A stretch of DNA of 64,000 nt from Curtobacterium sp. MCBD17_013 (GTDB lineage: Bacteria > Actinomycetota > Actinomycetes > Actinomycetales > Microbacteriaceae). Each line of letters begins with the position of its first letter. Position 1 is the stretch's first letter. Shown piece by piece: positions 35,678 to 44,593 of the stretch. The stretch lies in contig NZ_QKTU01000004.1 in assembly GCF_003234565.1 (NCBI RefSeq), positions 124,001 through 188,000 of the forward strand. Direction: 5' to 3'. A program made the position numbers and the translations under genes. The notes beneath the pieces were generated by a model. The model did not search any database, was not told the DNA's origin, and saw only the letters and a program-made list of their open reading frames with translations.

Positions 35678-37059
35678 CACCCCTTCCCCCGCAGCCGATC
35701 AGCCCGCTCGACGGGCGGTACTTCCCGGTCGTGCACACGGTGGGGGAACACCTCTCCGAGGCGGGTCTCAACCGGGCCCGCGTCCGGATCGAGGTCGAGT
35801 GGCTCGTGTTCCTGACGGACCACGCGATGTTCGCGACGTCGCCGCTGTCGATCGACGACCGAGCAGCGCTCCGCGCCGTCGTGGACGACTTCGGGCAGGC
35901 GGCGATCGACGAGCTCGCCGGGCTCGAGGCCACCACCCGACACGACGTCAAGGCCGTCGAGTACTTCGTCCGCGCCCGGCTGTCCGAACTCGGGCTCGAC
36001 GCCATCGCCGAGCTGACGCACTTCGCCTGCACGAGCGAGGACGTCAACAACCTCGCCTACGCGCTCACCATCCGCGACACCGTGCAGGACGTCTGGCTGC
36101 CCGCCGCCCGAGCCGTCACCGACGCGCTCCGCACCCGGGCGGTCGAGCTCCGCGCGGTCCCCATGCTCGCCCACACGCACGGACAGCCGGCGACGCCGAC
36201 GACGCTCGGCAAGGAGCTCGCCGTCGTCGTCCACCGCCTCGAGCGGGTGCTCGCGCAGGTCGAGGACACCGAGTACCTCGGCAAGTTCTCCGGCGCGACC
36301 GGCACGTTCTCGGCGCACCTGGCCGCCGATCCCGAGGCCGACTGGCCGGCACTCTCCCGGGCGTTCGTCGAGTCGCTCGGGCTCGTGTGGAACCCGCTCA
36401 CCACGCAGATCGAGTCGCACGACTGGCAGGCCGAGCTGTACGACCGGGTCCGGCACGCGAACCGCATCCTGCACAACCTGGCGACGGACGTCTGGACCTA
36501 CATCTCGATGGGGTACTTCACGCAGATCCCGGTCGCCGGCGCCACCGGGTCGTCGACGATGCCGCACAAGATCAACCCGATCCGCTTCGAGAACGCCGAG
36601 GCGAACCTCGAGCTCTCGACGGCGGTGTTCTCGACGCTGTCCGAGACACTGGTGACGAGCCGCATGCAGCGCGACCTCACCGACTCGACGACGCAGCGGA
36701 ACATCGGGGTCGCCTTCGCGCACTCCCTGCTCGCCCTCGACAATCTGCGCCGCGGGCTCGGTGAGATCGCCGTGGCCGAGGGCCGCCTCGCCGCCGACCT
36801 CGACGGCAACTGGGAGGTCCTCGCCGAGGCGATCCAGACCGTCATCCGCGCCGAGGTGACCGCAGGCCGCTCCGAGATCGAGGACCCGTACGCGCTGCTC
36901 AAGGAGCTCACCCGGGGCCGCCGCGTCGGCCGCGAGGACCTCGTCGCGTTCGTGAACGGACTCGACATCTCCGACGGAGCGAAGGCGCGGCTCGCCGCGT
37001 TGACCCCGGCGACCTACACCGGCCTCGCCGACGAGCTCGTCGGGTTCCTCGACTCCTGA
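35674..37059 (+). CDS. purB: Adenylosuccinate lyase
   Basis: 461-aa fumarase-superfamily enzyme acting twice in purine synthesis (SAICAR to AICAR, adenylosuccinate to AMP). SPLDGRY near the N-terminus, TSEDVNNLAYAL, LAHTHGQPATPTTLGKE (catalytic His), and the signature GSSTMPHKINPIRFENAE with the catalytic serine loop. Normal length; this is the long type (about 460 aa). ATG overlaps the phosphatase stop by 4 nt and follows AGGGAG. Its 3' end overlaps the convergent epimerase gene by 46 nt. With guaB, guaA and guaB3, the fourth purine-nucleotide gene in 20 kb. Confidence 0.97.
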   Translation: MTPLPPQPISPLDGRYFPVVHTVGEHLSEAGLNRARVRIEVEWLVFLTDHAMFATSPLSIDDRAALRAVVDDFGQAAIDELAGLEATTRHDVKAVEYFVRARLSELGLDAIAELTHFACTSEDVNNLAYALTIRDTVQDVWLPAARAVTDALRTRAVELRAVPMLAHTHGQPATPTTLGKELAVVVHRLERVLAQVEDTEYLGKFSGATGTFSAHLAADPEADWPALSRAFVESLGLVWNPLTTQIESHDWQAELYDRVRHANRILHNLATDVWTYISMGYFTQIPVAGATGSSTMPHKINPIRFENAEANLELSTAVFSTLSETLVTSRMQRDLTDSTTQRNIGVAFAHSLLALDNLRRGLGEIAVAEGRLAADLDGNWEVLAEAIQTVIRAEVTAGRSEIEDPYALLKELTRGRRVGREDLVAFVNGLDISDGAKARLAALTPATYTGLADELVGFLDS

Positions 37060-38108
37060 CGACCGCGCTGCCGGTGCTCCGCCACGGCGCTCGCGAGCGC
37101 TCCGCGGAGTTCCGGGTGCACGAAGCGGTAGCCCGCTCCCTCCAGGCGCGCGGGGACGACCCACCGGCTCTTCAGCACGAGCTCCGTCTCGGTTCGGATC
37201 GCGATCGACCCGAGTTCGAGCATCCAGCGCGGGAGCGGGAGCCCGAAACGCCGCCCGATGATCTCGCGGAGGGTCCGCATCATGGTGCGGTCGTCCGTGG
37301 GGTGTGGGGCGCAGACGTTGACGACCCCGTCGATCTCCGGATGGTCGCGCACGAACCGGATGGCACCGAGCACGTCGGCGATGTGCACCCAGCTGAAGCG
37401 CTGCCTCCCGTGCGTGTGCCGGTCCTCGTGGAACGTCCCGGCGGCGCGACGGCGACGCGTCGCGAACCACGGTCCGTCCAGGTGCGGACCGCCGAGTCCG
37501 AGCCGCGCCAACCGGATGAGCGGCACGAGGGCGCTGCCGTCGCCGAGCACGATGGCGATGCGGAGCGCGACCCGACGGGTGCCCGGCAGGTCCCCGTCGA
37601 AGAACGCCGCCTCCCACGCCCGTGCGACCGACACGGAGAACCCGGTGCCGATCTCGCCGTCGGACTCGGTCTGCGGGCGGTCCTCCGCGTGCCGGTAGAT
37701 GGTCGCGGTCGACGCGTTGCACCAGACCCGCGGCGGCCGTCGCGCCGCGCGGATGGCGTCCCGGAGTTCGCGCGTGGTCTCGACCCGCGAGCGGAGGATC
37801 TCGGCACGGTTGCGGGCGCCGTACCGGCAGTCCACGCTCTTGCCCGCGAGGTTGACGACCAGGTCGGCGCCGTCGACGAGCTCGGTGATCCGGCGGATGT
37901 CGCCCCACACCGCGTCGCCGGTCCGTCCCACGGTCGTGACGTCGGCGCCCTCGGCGCGGAACGCGTGGACGAGGTACCGGCCGATGAAGCCGGACGCGCC
38001 GGCCACCACGACGCGTGGCCGCACAGCGTCGCCACCACCGCCGGTGCCGCCGCCGCCGCCGGCGGCAGCACCGTGCTCGCTCCCGCTGTCGCTCCCGCTG
38101 TCGCTCAT
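37014..38108 (-). CDS. TIGR01777-type NAD(P)-dependent epimerase (YfcH-like)
   Basis: 364 aa. A Gly/Ser-rich leader of about 30 residues (SDSGSDSGSEHGAAAGGGGG) precedes a Rossmann fold: VVVAGASGFIGRYLVHAFRAEG (about 34-55), DLVVNLAGKSVDCRYGARNRAEILRSR, the family's hallmark loop, and VNVCAPHPTDD. Ends in an Arg-rich tail that reads over the end of purB on the other strand. Members of this family are SDR-like and of unsettled substrate. Its ATG overlaps the DUF4166 stop (4 nt), so the two form an operon. Confidence 0.9.
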   Translation of the reverse strand: MSDSGSDSGSEHGAAAGGGGGTGGGGDAVRPRVVVAGASGFIGRYLVHAFRAEGADVTTVGRTGDAVWGDIRRITELVDGADLVVNLAGKSVDCRYGARNRAEILRSRVETTRELRDAIRAARRPPRVWCNASTATIYRHAEDRPQTESDGEIGTGFSVSVARAWEAAFFDGDLPGTRRVALRIAIVLGDGSALVPLIRLARLGLGGPHLDGPWFATRRRRAAGTFHEDRHTHGRQRFSWVHIADVLGAIRFVRDHPEIDGVVNVCAPHPTDDRTMMRTLREIIGRRFGLPLPRWMLELGSIAIRTETELVLKSRWVVPARLEGAGYRFVHPELRGALASAVAEHRQRGRQESRNPTSSSARPV

Positions 38109-38779
38109 GGACGCCTCCCCGGTCCGCCGGTTCCCCCGGGGGCGTCCGCGTCGTCGGGCACGACACCGTGGACGAACGACCCCTCGTACCGGTACAGCGT
38201 GCCGACGAGCGGCGCCGACAGCGTCAGCGACACGCGTTGGCGGTCGACGCCCGGGTCGTACCGCTCGGTCAGGACCACCCGCGGTGCCACGGCGGCCGGG
38301 AGGCGCAGCATCCGTCCCAGCACCCGGAACGACACGCGGGTCGAGACCAGGCGGAGCGCGCCGTCGGCGACCGCGACGTCGAGCGCGGCCACGAGCCGGC
38401 CGCGCCGCCCCAGGTGGTCGGCGAGCCCATCGGCGTCCGCCGTGATCGCGTCCTGCATCACCCAGGGCCCGGACCGGAAGTGGAACGTCCGGCGAGCGAG
38501 GACGGCGATGCGTCCCTCCCGGTCGACGGCCGGCCGGTTCTCGACGGTGAACGGCACGTCGCGTTCCCACACCGGCGCCATGACCGCGTCGCGGGCGAAC
38601 CAGGCGAGCAGCGGCCACATCCAGCGTCGTGGCGTCCCGACGACGTCGAAGACGCCGGTGCCCCGTCCGACGTGCCCCGCGGGGATCGCGCCGAAGTAGC
38701 CGCGCAAGCGGGGGTGCAGCGCGTCGAGGGCGCCGGGACGGGTGCTCGCCTCGTAGGGCGATCGTGCGCTCGGGGTCAC
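38105..38779 (-). CDS. DUF4166 family protein
   Basis: 224 aa, soluble, beta-rich. LHPRLRGYFGAIPAGHVGRGTGVFDVVGTPRRWMWPLLAWFA at the N-terminus, and VWERDVPFTVENRPAVDREGRIAVLARRTFHF, match the pattern of DUF4166 proteins, which are often encoded beside or fused to TIGR01777 epimerases, as here. Function unknown. Promoter side: the divergent CDF gene begins 57 nt away. Confidence 0.85.
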   Translation of the reverse strand: MTPSARSPYEASTRPGALDALHPRLRGYFGAIPAGHVGRGTGVFDVVGTPRRWMWPLLAWFARDAVMAPVWERDVPFTVENRPAVDREGRIAVLARRTFHFRSGPWVMQDAITADADGLADHLGRRGRLVAALDVAVADGALRLVSTRVSFRVLGRMLRLPAAVAPRVVLTERYDPGVDRQRVSLTLSAPLVGTLYRYEGSFVHGVVPDDADAPGGTGGPGRRP

Positions 38780-38824
38780 GGTCGGATCCTGTCACGTCCC
38801 CGGTGCCCGGTCGGTGCGGATGCC

Positions 38825-38830
38825 TACGAT
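38825..38830 (+). promoter_or_regulatory. -10 box TACGAT, leaderless promoter of the CDF exporter gene
   Basis: TACGAT ends exactly 6 nt before the ATG at 38837. Confidence 0.6.
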
Positions 38831-38836
38831 GGCGGC

Positions 38837-39751
38837 ATGAGCCACCACCACGAGCACGGCGCGCGGTCGGCCAGCGCTCGGGCGTTGACCGTGGCGTTCT
38901 GCGTGTCCGCCGCGATCCTCGTCGCCGAGGTCGTCGGCGCCGTCGTGACCGGCTCCCTGGCGCTCCTCGTCGACGCCGGGCACATGGTCGTCGACACGGG
39001 CGGTCTCGCGATCGGGCTCGTCGCGGTGCGGCTCGCGCAGCGCTCACCGACGGCCAGACGGACCTGGGGCTTCCAACGCGCCGAGGTCCTCGGCGCCGTC
39101 GCGCAGGCCGCGGTCCTGCTCGGGGTCGGGATCGTCGTCCTCGTGACGGCCGTGCAGCGCCTGGTCACGCCGGTCCCCGTCCCCGCGGTGCCGCTCCTGG
39201 TGTTCGGTGTCCTCGGCGTGGTCGGCAACGCGGTCGCGCTGGCGGCGCTCACACGCTCCGGAGGCGGGACGTTCACCGCGCGGGCGGCGCGGCTCGAGGT
39301 GCTGAACGACTCGCTGGGGTCCCTCGCGGTCGTCGCCGCGGCGATCGTCGTCGCACTGACCGGCTGGGAGCGCGCGGACTCCGTCGCCGCGATCCTCATC
39401 GGTGCGCTCATCCTGCCGCGCGCACTCCGGCTGCTCCGCGAGACCACCGACGTCCTGCTCGAGGCCACCCCGCCCGGGCTCGACCTCGACGCCGTACGTC
39501 GTCACATCCTCCGGCTCGACCACGTGCGCGCCGTGCACGACCTGCACGCGTCACTCGTCGCCACCGGGGTGCCGACCCTCACCGCGCACGTCGTGATCGA
39601 CGACCACTGCTTCACCTCCGCGCACGCCCCGACGATCCTCGACGAGCTGCAGCAGTGCGTCGCCGAGCACTTCGCCGTGCCGGTCGAGCACTCGACCTTC
39701 CAGCTCGAGCCCGCGTCACACCAGCGGCACGAGCACGACGTCCACGCCTGA
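38837..39751 (+). CDS. Cation diffusion facilitator (CDF) metal exporter
   Basis: 304 aa. Six membrane helices in the first 205 residues and a cytoplasmic ferredoxin-like C-terminal domain. His-rich start SHHHEHG and end HQRHEHDVHA. Helix 2 metal site DAGHMVVDTGG (H-x3-D); the matching site in helix 5 reads EVLNDSLGS, i.e. Glu rather than His at the first position. The family exports Zn2+, Co2+, Cd2+ or Mn2+ in exchange for protons; the E-x3-D variant may shift metal preference, which cannot be judged from sequence. Leaderless start. Closest to the ZitB/CzcD type. Confidence 0.92.
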   Translation: MSHHHEHGARSASARALTVAFCVSAAILVAEVVGAVVTGSLALLVDAGHMVVDTGGLAIGLVAVRLAQRSPTARRTWGFQRAEVLGAVAQAAVLLGVGIVVLVTAVQRLVTPVPVPAVPLLVFGVLGVVGNAVALAALTRSGGGTFTARAARLEVLNDSLGSLAVVAAAIVVALTGWERADSVAAILIGALILPRALRLLRETTDVLLEATPPGLDLDAVRRHILRLDHVRAVHDLHASLVATGVPTLTAHVVIDDHCFTSAHAPTILDELQQCVAEHFAVPVEHSTFQLEPASHQRHEHDVHA

Positions 39752-39766
39752 CCCCGGCGGCGCGGC

Positions 39767-41044
39767 TCAGGCCCGGGCTGCGAGACGGCTGCCGGCCCAG
39801 AGCGCGAGTGCGATGACGACGACCACGAACCCGAGGAGCACGGGCAGCGGCGCGACCACGAGCAGCACCGCGCCGGCGAGGACCACCGGGACGACCATCC
39901 CCGCGTAGCCGATGAGGAACGTCGCCGCCAGGACACCGCCGCGCCGCTCCGGCCCGACCAGACCGCCCGCACCGGCGATGGAGGCCCGGAAGAGCAGTCC
40001 GACGCCGGCACCGGCGAGCACGCTGCCCACGACGAACACCGCGACGACGAGGACGAGCGCGCCGACCGCGACCCCGGCGAGTCCGACGGTGACGAGCAGC
40101 ATGCCCCAGCGGACCTGCGCACGCATCGCGAGGCGGGCGAGGGCGATCTGCGCGACCGCAGCGCCCGCGAAGACCCCGAAGCTCGTCGCACCGGCGGCGA
40201 GCCGGTCCGTGACGTGGAAGGTGGTCGCGAGGAACGTCGGCGCGATCGACGTGAACAGGCCGAGCACGGCGAAGGTGCTGAACGCCCCGGCACCCGCCGC
40301 CCAGAAGGGTCCCGCTGCCCCGGACGGCGCGGTGATCGGCTGGGGTCGGTAGGCCGGGCGTACCCGCCCCGTGTCGATGGTCTCCGGGACGACGAGCATG
40401 GCGACGAAGGCGACCGCGAGGACCACGACGAACACGGCGTACGGCACGACGAGGGGGTGCCGGACGAACTCCGCCAGCACACCGCCGACGAGGGCACCGC
40501 CTCCGATGCCGCCGAGGTTGACCGCTCCGGCGACGACGCTCGCGTTCCCGCCCGCGCCCCCGTCCCGGCGCGCTCGGACCCGGAGTTCACCGAGGTGGGC
40601 CGTGGCCGAGGCCGTCAGGGTGCCGACACCGAGTCCGCTGATGAACCGCGCGACGAGGAGGCCCGGGACGTCGTTCCAGACGAGGAACAGCACGGCGGCG
40701 ACGAGCTCGAGCGCGACCGACACGAGGATGAGCCGTCGGCGTCCGTGGACGTCGCTGAGGTGCCCGGCGAGCCAGAGCGCGATCATGACCCCCACGGCGT
40801 ACGCCGCGAACACGAGTGTCACGGTGAAGGTCGGGAAGCCGTCGCGTGCCTGGTACAGCGCGTACAGCGGTGCGGGGACGGCGGCGAACGCCATGACGCT
40901 GAGGAAGCTCCCCGCGACGATCCAGAACCCGGCCGCGTGGCGCTGACGGCTCGGGGTCGGTCGGGCGGGCCGCTCCGGGCGTCCGGCACCAGCGACGGGA
41001 TCGGGCAGCGGCACGGATGCGGTCCGGGGAGCGGTGGTGGTCAT
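39767..41044 (-). CDS. MFS transporter
   Basis: 425 aa, about 12 hydrophobic segments. Loop 2-3 has the MFS motif as GHLSDVHGRRRLILVS, and a Pro/Arg-rich soluble N-terminus of about 35 residues precedes helix 1 (GFWIVAGSFLSVMAFAAVPAPLYALYQ). No substrate can be read from the sequence; the general pattern is sugar/drug exporter-like. Divergent from a LysR regulator with a 30-bp inverted repeat between them, so expression is probably under that regulator. Confidence 0.9.
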   Translation of the reverse strand: MTTTAPRTASVPLPDPVAGAGRPERPARPTPSRQRHAAGFWIVAGSFLSVMAFAAVPAPLYALYQARDGFPTFTVTLVFAAYAVGVMIALWLAGHLSDVHGRRRLILVSVALELVAAVLFLVWNDVPGLLVARFISGLGVGTLTASATAHLGELRVRARRDGGAGGNASVVAGAVNLGGIGGGALVGGVLAEFVRHPLVVPYAVFVVVLAVAFVAMLVVPETIDTGRVRPAYRPQPITAPSGAAGPFWAAGAGAFSTFAVLGLFTSIAPTFLATTFHVTDRLAAGATSFGVFAGAAVAQIALARLAMRAQVRWGMLLVTVGLAGVAVGALVLVVAVFVVGSVLAGAGVGLLFRASIAGAGGLVGPERRGGVLAATFLIGYAGMVVPVVLAGAVLLVVAPLPVLLGFVVVVIALALWAGSRLAARA

Positions 41045-41095
41045 GGTCCGAGCGTGCAGGACTGCACCGATCGTGTCCAACGGACAGGACCGCTG

Positions 41096-41125
41096 GCGTC
41101 CATCGACGTGGACGATGATGGACGC
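41096..41125. promoter_or_regulatory. Inverted repeat GCGTCCATC-n12-GATGGACGC at the LysR start
   Basis: Perfect 9-bp arms and a 12-nt centre, ending directly at the lysR ATG. The inner sequence adds GTCCA-TCGACG-TGGAC, so the arms share the element GTCCA. Fits the autoregulatory site of a LysR-type regulator and sits over its probable -10 (GATGAT, 41114-41119). Confidence 0.65.
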
Positions 41126-42100
41126 ATGGAGACCCGCCTGCTCGAACAGTTCGTCGCCGTCGCCGACGAGGGCAACGTCACCCGCGCCGCCGCCCGGCTC
41201 TTCGCTGCGCAATCGACCGTGTCCGCCGGTCTGCAGAGCCTCGAGCGCGAGCTCGGCGGGGCCTTGTTCGACCGGGTCGGTCGCCGTCTGACCCTGAGCC
41301 CCCTCGGCGAGGCGCTCCTGCCGGACGCCCGGGCCGCGCTCGGCGCGGTCGAGCGCCTCCGGGACGGCGCCGTCACCGCCGACGCGCAGCTCCGCGGCCG
41401 CGTGCGCGTCGGGATCTTCGCGAACATGGACATCGTCGACCTGCCGCGGATCATCACGACCTTCCACGCGCGGCACCCGCTCGTCGACGTGCACCTCAGC
41501 GCCTCCGCGGCGGGGACCACCGGCCTGGCGGAGGACCTCCGGGCCGGCCGGCTCGACCTGGCCTTCACCGCACTGCCGCAGGACCCGCCGGGGATCGCGG
41601 TGACTCCGCTCCGCGCCCTGGCGTTCCGGGTGTACGTCGCACCGCGGCATCGACTCGCGGACCACGCTGTCGTGTCCCTCGCCGAACTCGCGGACGAGCC
41701 GTTCGTCGACACCGCGCGCGGGTTCGGGAACCGCATCATCCTCGACGCGGCGCTCCGCGACCGGGGCATCCGGCGCCGCATCGTGGCCGAGATGAACGAC
41801 CTGCCGTCGGTCGTCCGGTTCGCGGCGACCGGGCTCGGCGTCGCGGTCGTCCCCGACCCCGGCACCGCCGGGGACGCCGTCGTGCTCGAACTCGCGGACC
41901 CGGTCGAGCCGCTGCGAGTCGGACTCGCCACCGCTGCCGGCGCCGCTCTGAACCGCGCCACACGCGCCCTCGCCCGAGCGGTCGTGGGCGGTACCGGCGG
42001 CGGCACCGGCGGCGGTACCGACGGCGGCACCGGCCGCGTCGGCAGCGCCGAGCGGAGCGCCGGCTCGGATCAGGCCGCGGACGGCTCCTCGAGCAGGTGA
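41126..42100 (+). CDS. LysR family transcriptional regulator
   Basis: 324 aa. N-terminal winged helix: LLEQFVAVADEGNVTRAAARLFAAQSTVSAGLQSLERELGGALFDR (about 5-50), then GRRLTLSPLGEAL. The effector domain has the periplasmic-binding-protein-like fold (LRGRVRVGIFANMDIVDLP...), ending near residue 280. The C-terminus has an unusual 4 x (GGTG/D) low-complexity tail followed by SAERSAGSDQAADGSSSR. Divergent from the MFS gene, which it probably controls. Its 3' end overlaps the convergent DHA2 exporter gene by 31 nt. Confidence 0.93.
   Translation: METRLLEQFVAVADEGNVTRAAARLFAAQSTVSAGLQSLERELGGALFDRVGRRLTLSPLGEALLPDARAALGAVERLRDGAVTADAQLRGRVRVGIFANMDIVDLPRIITTFHARHPLVDVHLSASAAGTTGLAEDLRAGRLDLAFTALPQDPPGIAVTPLRALAFRVYVAPRHRLADHAVVSLAELADEPFVDTARGFGNRIILDAALRDRGIRRRIVAEMNDLPSVVRFAATGLGVAVVPDPGTAGDAVVLELADPVEPLRVGLATAAGAALNRATRALARAVVGGTGGGTGGGTDGGTGRVGSAERSAGSDQAADGSSSR
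41987..42034 (+). repeat. In-frame tandem repeat, four 12-bp units, in the lysR 3' end
   Basis: GGCGGYACCGRC repeated four times without gaps, coding GGTG, GGTG, GGTD and GGTG. In-frame copy-number change would lengthen or shorten the regulator's tail without breaking it. Confidence 0.8.
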
Positions 42101-43614
42101 CCGATCGCCTCCACCGAACGCCGGGCGCGCGCCGTCGTCGACACGAAGCCGATCACGACGACGCCCACGGCGATGCCGACGACGATCCACCACATGGCGT
42201 GCGTCGCGACCGCGAAACTCGCGTGGACCGCCGCCGCTCCGCTCGCTCCCGTGACCGTCCCGGCGAGCGCCACGCCGAGGGAGACCCCGGTCTGGCGACT
42301 CGTCGACGCGACCCCCGCAGCCGATCCCGCCTGGGCACGGGGCATGCCGGACACCGCCGTGTTCGTGATCGGCGCGTTCACCATCCCGAAGCCGAACCCG
42401 AACAGCGCGAAGGCGACGACGAGCATCCACATCGGCGTGTCCGCGCCGATCGTCGTGAGGACCGCCGCGCCCGAACCGATGCCGACACCCGCGAGCACGA
42501 GCGGGATCCGGGTGCCGACCGAGGCGACGAGGCGACCGGAGAACGGCGACACGACCATGGTCGCCACCGCGGCGGGGAGCGTCCAGAGCCCGGCCTCGAA
42601 CGGTGACATGTGCCGGACCTCCTGGAGGTACAGCGCGTTGAGGAACAGGAACGCACCGTTCGCGCCGAAGGCACCGACCGCCGTGAGCACGGCCGTCGAG
42701 AACGGGATGCTCCGGAAGAACCGGACGTCGACGAGCGGCTCCCGGCGCCGCCGTTCCACCACGACGATGAGGACGAGCGCGAGCGCTGCTGCGGCGAACA
42801 GGGAGATCGCCGCGACCGAGCCCCACCCGAGCCGTGGACCCTCGATGAGTCCGCCGACGAGCGCCGCGAGCAACACGACCACGAGTGCCTGACCCGGGGC
42901 GTCGAAGCGCCGGGGGCGAGCCGCACGGGACTCCGGGACGAACGCGAACGTCAGCACGACGGCCGCGATGCCGATCGGCACGTTGATCCAGAAGATCGCC
43001 CGCCAACCGATCGTGTCCGTCAGGGCTCCACCGACGAGCGGACCGACCCCCATCGAGACGCCGACCACCGCCCCCCAGACGCCGACCGCGCGAGCACGCT
43101 CCTTGGCGTCGTCGAAGGTCGCCGTGATGATGGACATCGCGACCGGGTTCATCATCGAGCCGCCGACGGCCTGGACCATCCGGAACACGACCAGCCAGCC
43201 GACGCTCGGCGCCAACGAACAGAGGAGCGAGCCGACGGTGAACAGGACGAGCCCGACCTGGAACGTCCTGCGTCGGCCGATGCGGTCCGCGGTGGACCCC
43301 GACAGCATGAGCAGACTCGCGAGGACCAGCGTGTAGGCGTCGATCGTCCACTGGAGTCCGGAGATCGTGCTGTGGAGCTCACGGCCGATCGACGGCAGCG
43401 CCACGTTCACGACGGTGGCGTCCAACGAGACGATGAAGAGACTGAGGCAGCAGACCGTCAGGATCACGTACCGGTGGCGGTACCGCGACGGGAGGTCCGG
43501 GTCGCCCTGCTGGGGACTGCGTGCGTGGACGGACTCGCGTCGGTCGTGGTCAGTGGTGGTCGTCGCCCTCGTCCTTCCGGTGTCCGCCGAGCATGTCGTT
43601 GTCGTCCTGCTCAC
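42070..43614 (-). CDS. MFS drug exporter, DHA2 (EmrB/QacA) family
   Basis: 514 aa, about 14 hydrophobic segments. VSLDATVVNVALPSIGRELH is the DHA2 signature (LDxTVVNVALP), TADRIGRRRTFQVG is loop 2-3, and VGPLVGGALTDTIGWRAIFWINVPIG is motif C (antiporter motif). Proton-driven export of drugs or dyes. The start is uncertain: GTG 43614 overlaps the upstream 84-aa gene by 65 nt and has no good ribosome site, but no other start codon is available before helix 1. Convergent with lysR (31-nt overlap). Confidence 0.9.
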   Translation of the reverse strand: MSRTTTTCSADTGRTRATTTTDHDRRESVHARSPQQGDPDLPSRYRHRYVILTVCCLSLFIVSLDATVVNVALPSIGRELHSTISGLQWTIDAYTLVLASLLMLSGSTADRIGRRRTFQVGLVLFTVGSLLCSLAPSVGWLVVFRMVQAVGGSMMNPVAMSIITATFDDAKERARAVGVWGAVVGVSMGVGPLVGGALTDTIGWRAIFWINVPIGIAAVVLTFAFVPESRAARPRRFDAPGQALVVVLLAALVGGLIEGPRLGWGSVAAISLFAAAALALVLIVVVERRRREPLVDVRFFRSIPFSTAVLTAVGAFGANGAFLFLNALYLQEVRHMSPFEAGLWTLPAAVATMVVSPFSGRLVASVGTRIPLVLAGVGIGSGAAVLTTIGADTPMWMLVVAFALFGFGFGMVNAPITNTAVSGMPRAQAGSAAGVASTSRQTGVSLGVALAGTVTGASGAAAVHASFAVATHAMWWIVVGIAVGVVVIGFVSTTARARRSVEAIGHLLEEPSAA

Positions 43615-43804
43615 TCGTGGCCGCCAGCTGCAACATCGCCAGCACGACGATGACGACGATGAACGCGATGCAGAGGAACACCGCCGCGAGTTCGGGCTGA
43701 CGGGTGGACATCAGGACGACGAGTCCGACGAACACCGCGACGATCGCCGAGATCGCGAGGAGTTCGACCGGGCGGAGCCGGTCGCGGCGGCTTGGGGTGG
43801 TCAT
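43550..43804 (-). CDS. Small membrane protein (84 aa)
   Basis: Two clear membrane helices (ELLAISAIVAVFVGLVVLM, about 13-31, and LAAVFLCIAFIVVIVVLAML, about 39-58) with a short basic start (TTPSRRDRLRP) and an acidic, His-rich tail (EQDDNDMLGGHRKDEGDDHH). The stop of the upstream DUF308-like gene overlaps its ATG by 4 nt and the downstream DHA2 gene starts inside it, so all three look co-translated. Function unknown; possibly an accessory subunit of the exporter. Confidence 0.75.
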   Translation of the reverse strand: MTTPSRRDRLRPVELLAISAIVAVFVGLVVLMSTRQPELAAVFLCIAFIVVIVVLAMLQLAATSEQDDNDMLGGHRKDEGDDHH

Positions 43805-44442
43805 GCGTGTGGTGCTCCGTTCGGGGCCGACGGCGTGGGTGCCGAGGTCCCCCACTTGTGCGAGAGGGCGGCGATCACGTGGAAGACCGCCGTCAGGGCG
43901 AGGTACGCGCCGAGCAGGCCGACGAGGATGATCGACGAGTCGAGCGTGCCGCTGACGTGCTCGATGCCGCCGAGGTCCTTGGAGTAGTCCGGAGGCGTCA
44001 GCAGGAACGCGATCGCCAGCAGGACCGTGAGCCCCCCGACGGTCATCCAGTCGCGGGCGAAGGGCGACGTACGCCGCGCGAGGACGCCCTGCAGGAGTTC
44101 GATGCCCCCGGTGACGACCGCGAACGCGGTGACGACCGCGAGGAACGCCGGGAGTCCCGCAGACGGGAGGAACAGCGCGACGACGCCGGCGGCGACGGTC
44201 ACCGCAGCCTGCACGACGGCGAGGCGACGGGACCGGGGGTCGTCGAGTCGGCGCAGGCTGCCGACGCCGAGCAGGGCGCCCTCGACGATCGCGAAGGCGC
44301 CGAACAGCACCAGCCCGAGCGAGGTGGCGTGGTTCGACGAGAACGTGATCACCATCGCCACGACCGCGGCGGGCAGTGCCCGGGACAACGGGACCGTCCA
44401 GTACCGGGCGCGCTGCGCGGCGTCGTCCACGGTGTCGGACAC
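43801..44442 (-). CDS. DUF308-like polytopic membrane protein
   Basis: 213 aa with about 6 short hydrophobic segments in pairs (ALPAAVVAMVITFSS, LGLVLFGAFAIVEGALLGVG, AVVQAAVTVAAGVVALFLP, FLAVVTAFAVVTGGIELLQG, MTVGGLTVLLAIAFLLTP, IILVGLLGAYLALTAVFHVI). The paired helices with a short Gly hinge and GxxELxxG resemble the HdeD/DUF308 family. Function unknown; HdeD-type proteins are linked to acid stress in other bacteria. Begins after AGGGA and starts a three-gene unit with the small protein and the DHA2 exporter. Confidence 0.75.
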   Translation of the reverse strand: MSDTVDDAAQRARYWTVPLSRALPAAVVAMVITFSSNHATSLGLVLFGAFAIVEGALLGVGSLRRLDDPRSRRLAVVQAAVTVAAGVVALFLPSAGLPAFLAVVTAFAVVTGGIELLQGVLARRTSPFARDWMTVGGLTVLLAIAFLLTPPDYSKDLGGIEHVSGTLDSSIILVGLLGAYLALTAVFHVIAALSHKWGTSAPTPSAPNGAPHA

Positions 44443-44464
44443 GGAATCCCTCTCTTGGGCAGGC

Positions 44465-44478
44465 TGATCGTACGGTCA
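44465..44478. promoter_or_regulatory. Near-palindrome TGATCGTACGGTCA upstream of the DUF308-DHA2 operon
   Basis: 14-mer with only one mismatched pair, about 24-36 nt upstream of the start codon at 44442. It overlaps the likely -10 box (minus-strand TACGAT). The pattern TGACCGTACG is the kind bound by TetR-type repressors, which are common regulators of DHA2 exporters; no such gene is adjacent. Confidence 0.45.
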
Positions 44479-44593
44479 ATGGTACCGCCGGGCCGATGCG
44501 GGCCCGTCCGGCCGGCGGCGTCGCGGCTGAGGATGCTCGAACCGCGAACGCGCGCCGCCGACCCCGCGGGCCGACGGCGCGCGACACGACCGG

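Noticed and set aside
39767..43351. Single very long minus-strand protein of about 1194 residues joining two transporters
   Set aside because: The middle part is the shadow of lysR on the plus strand; the true MFS gene starts at 41044 and the DHA2 gene is in another frame.
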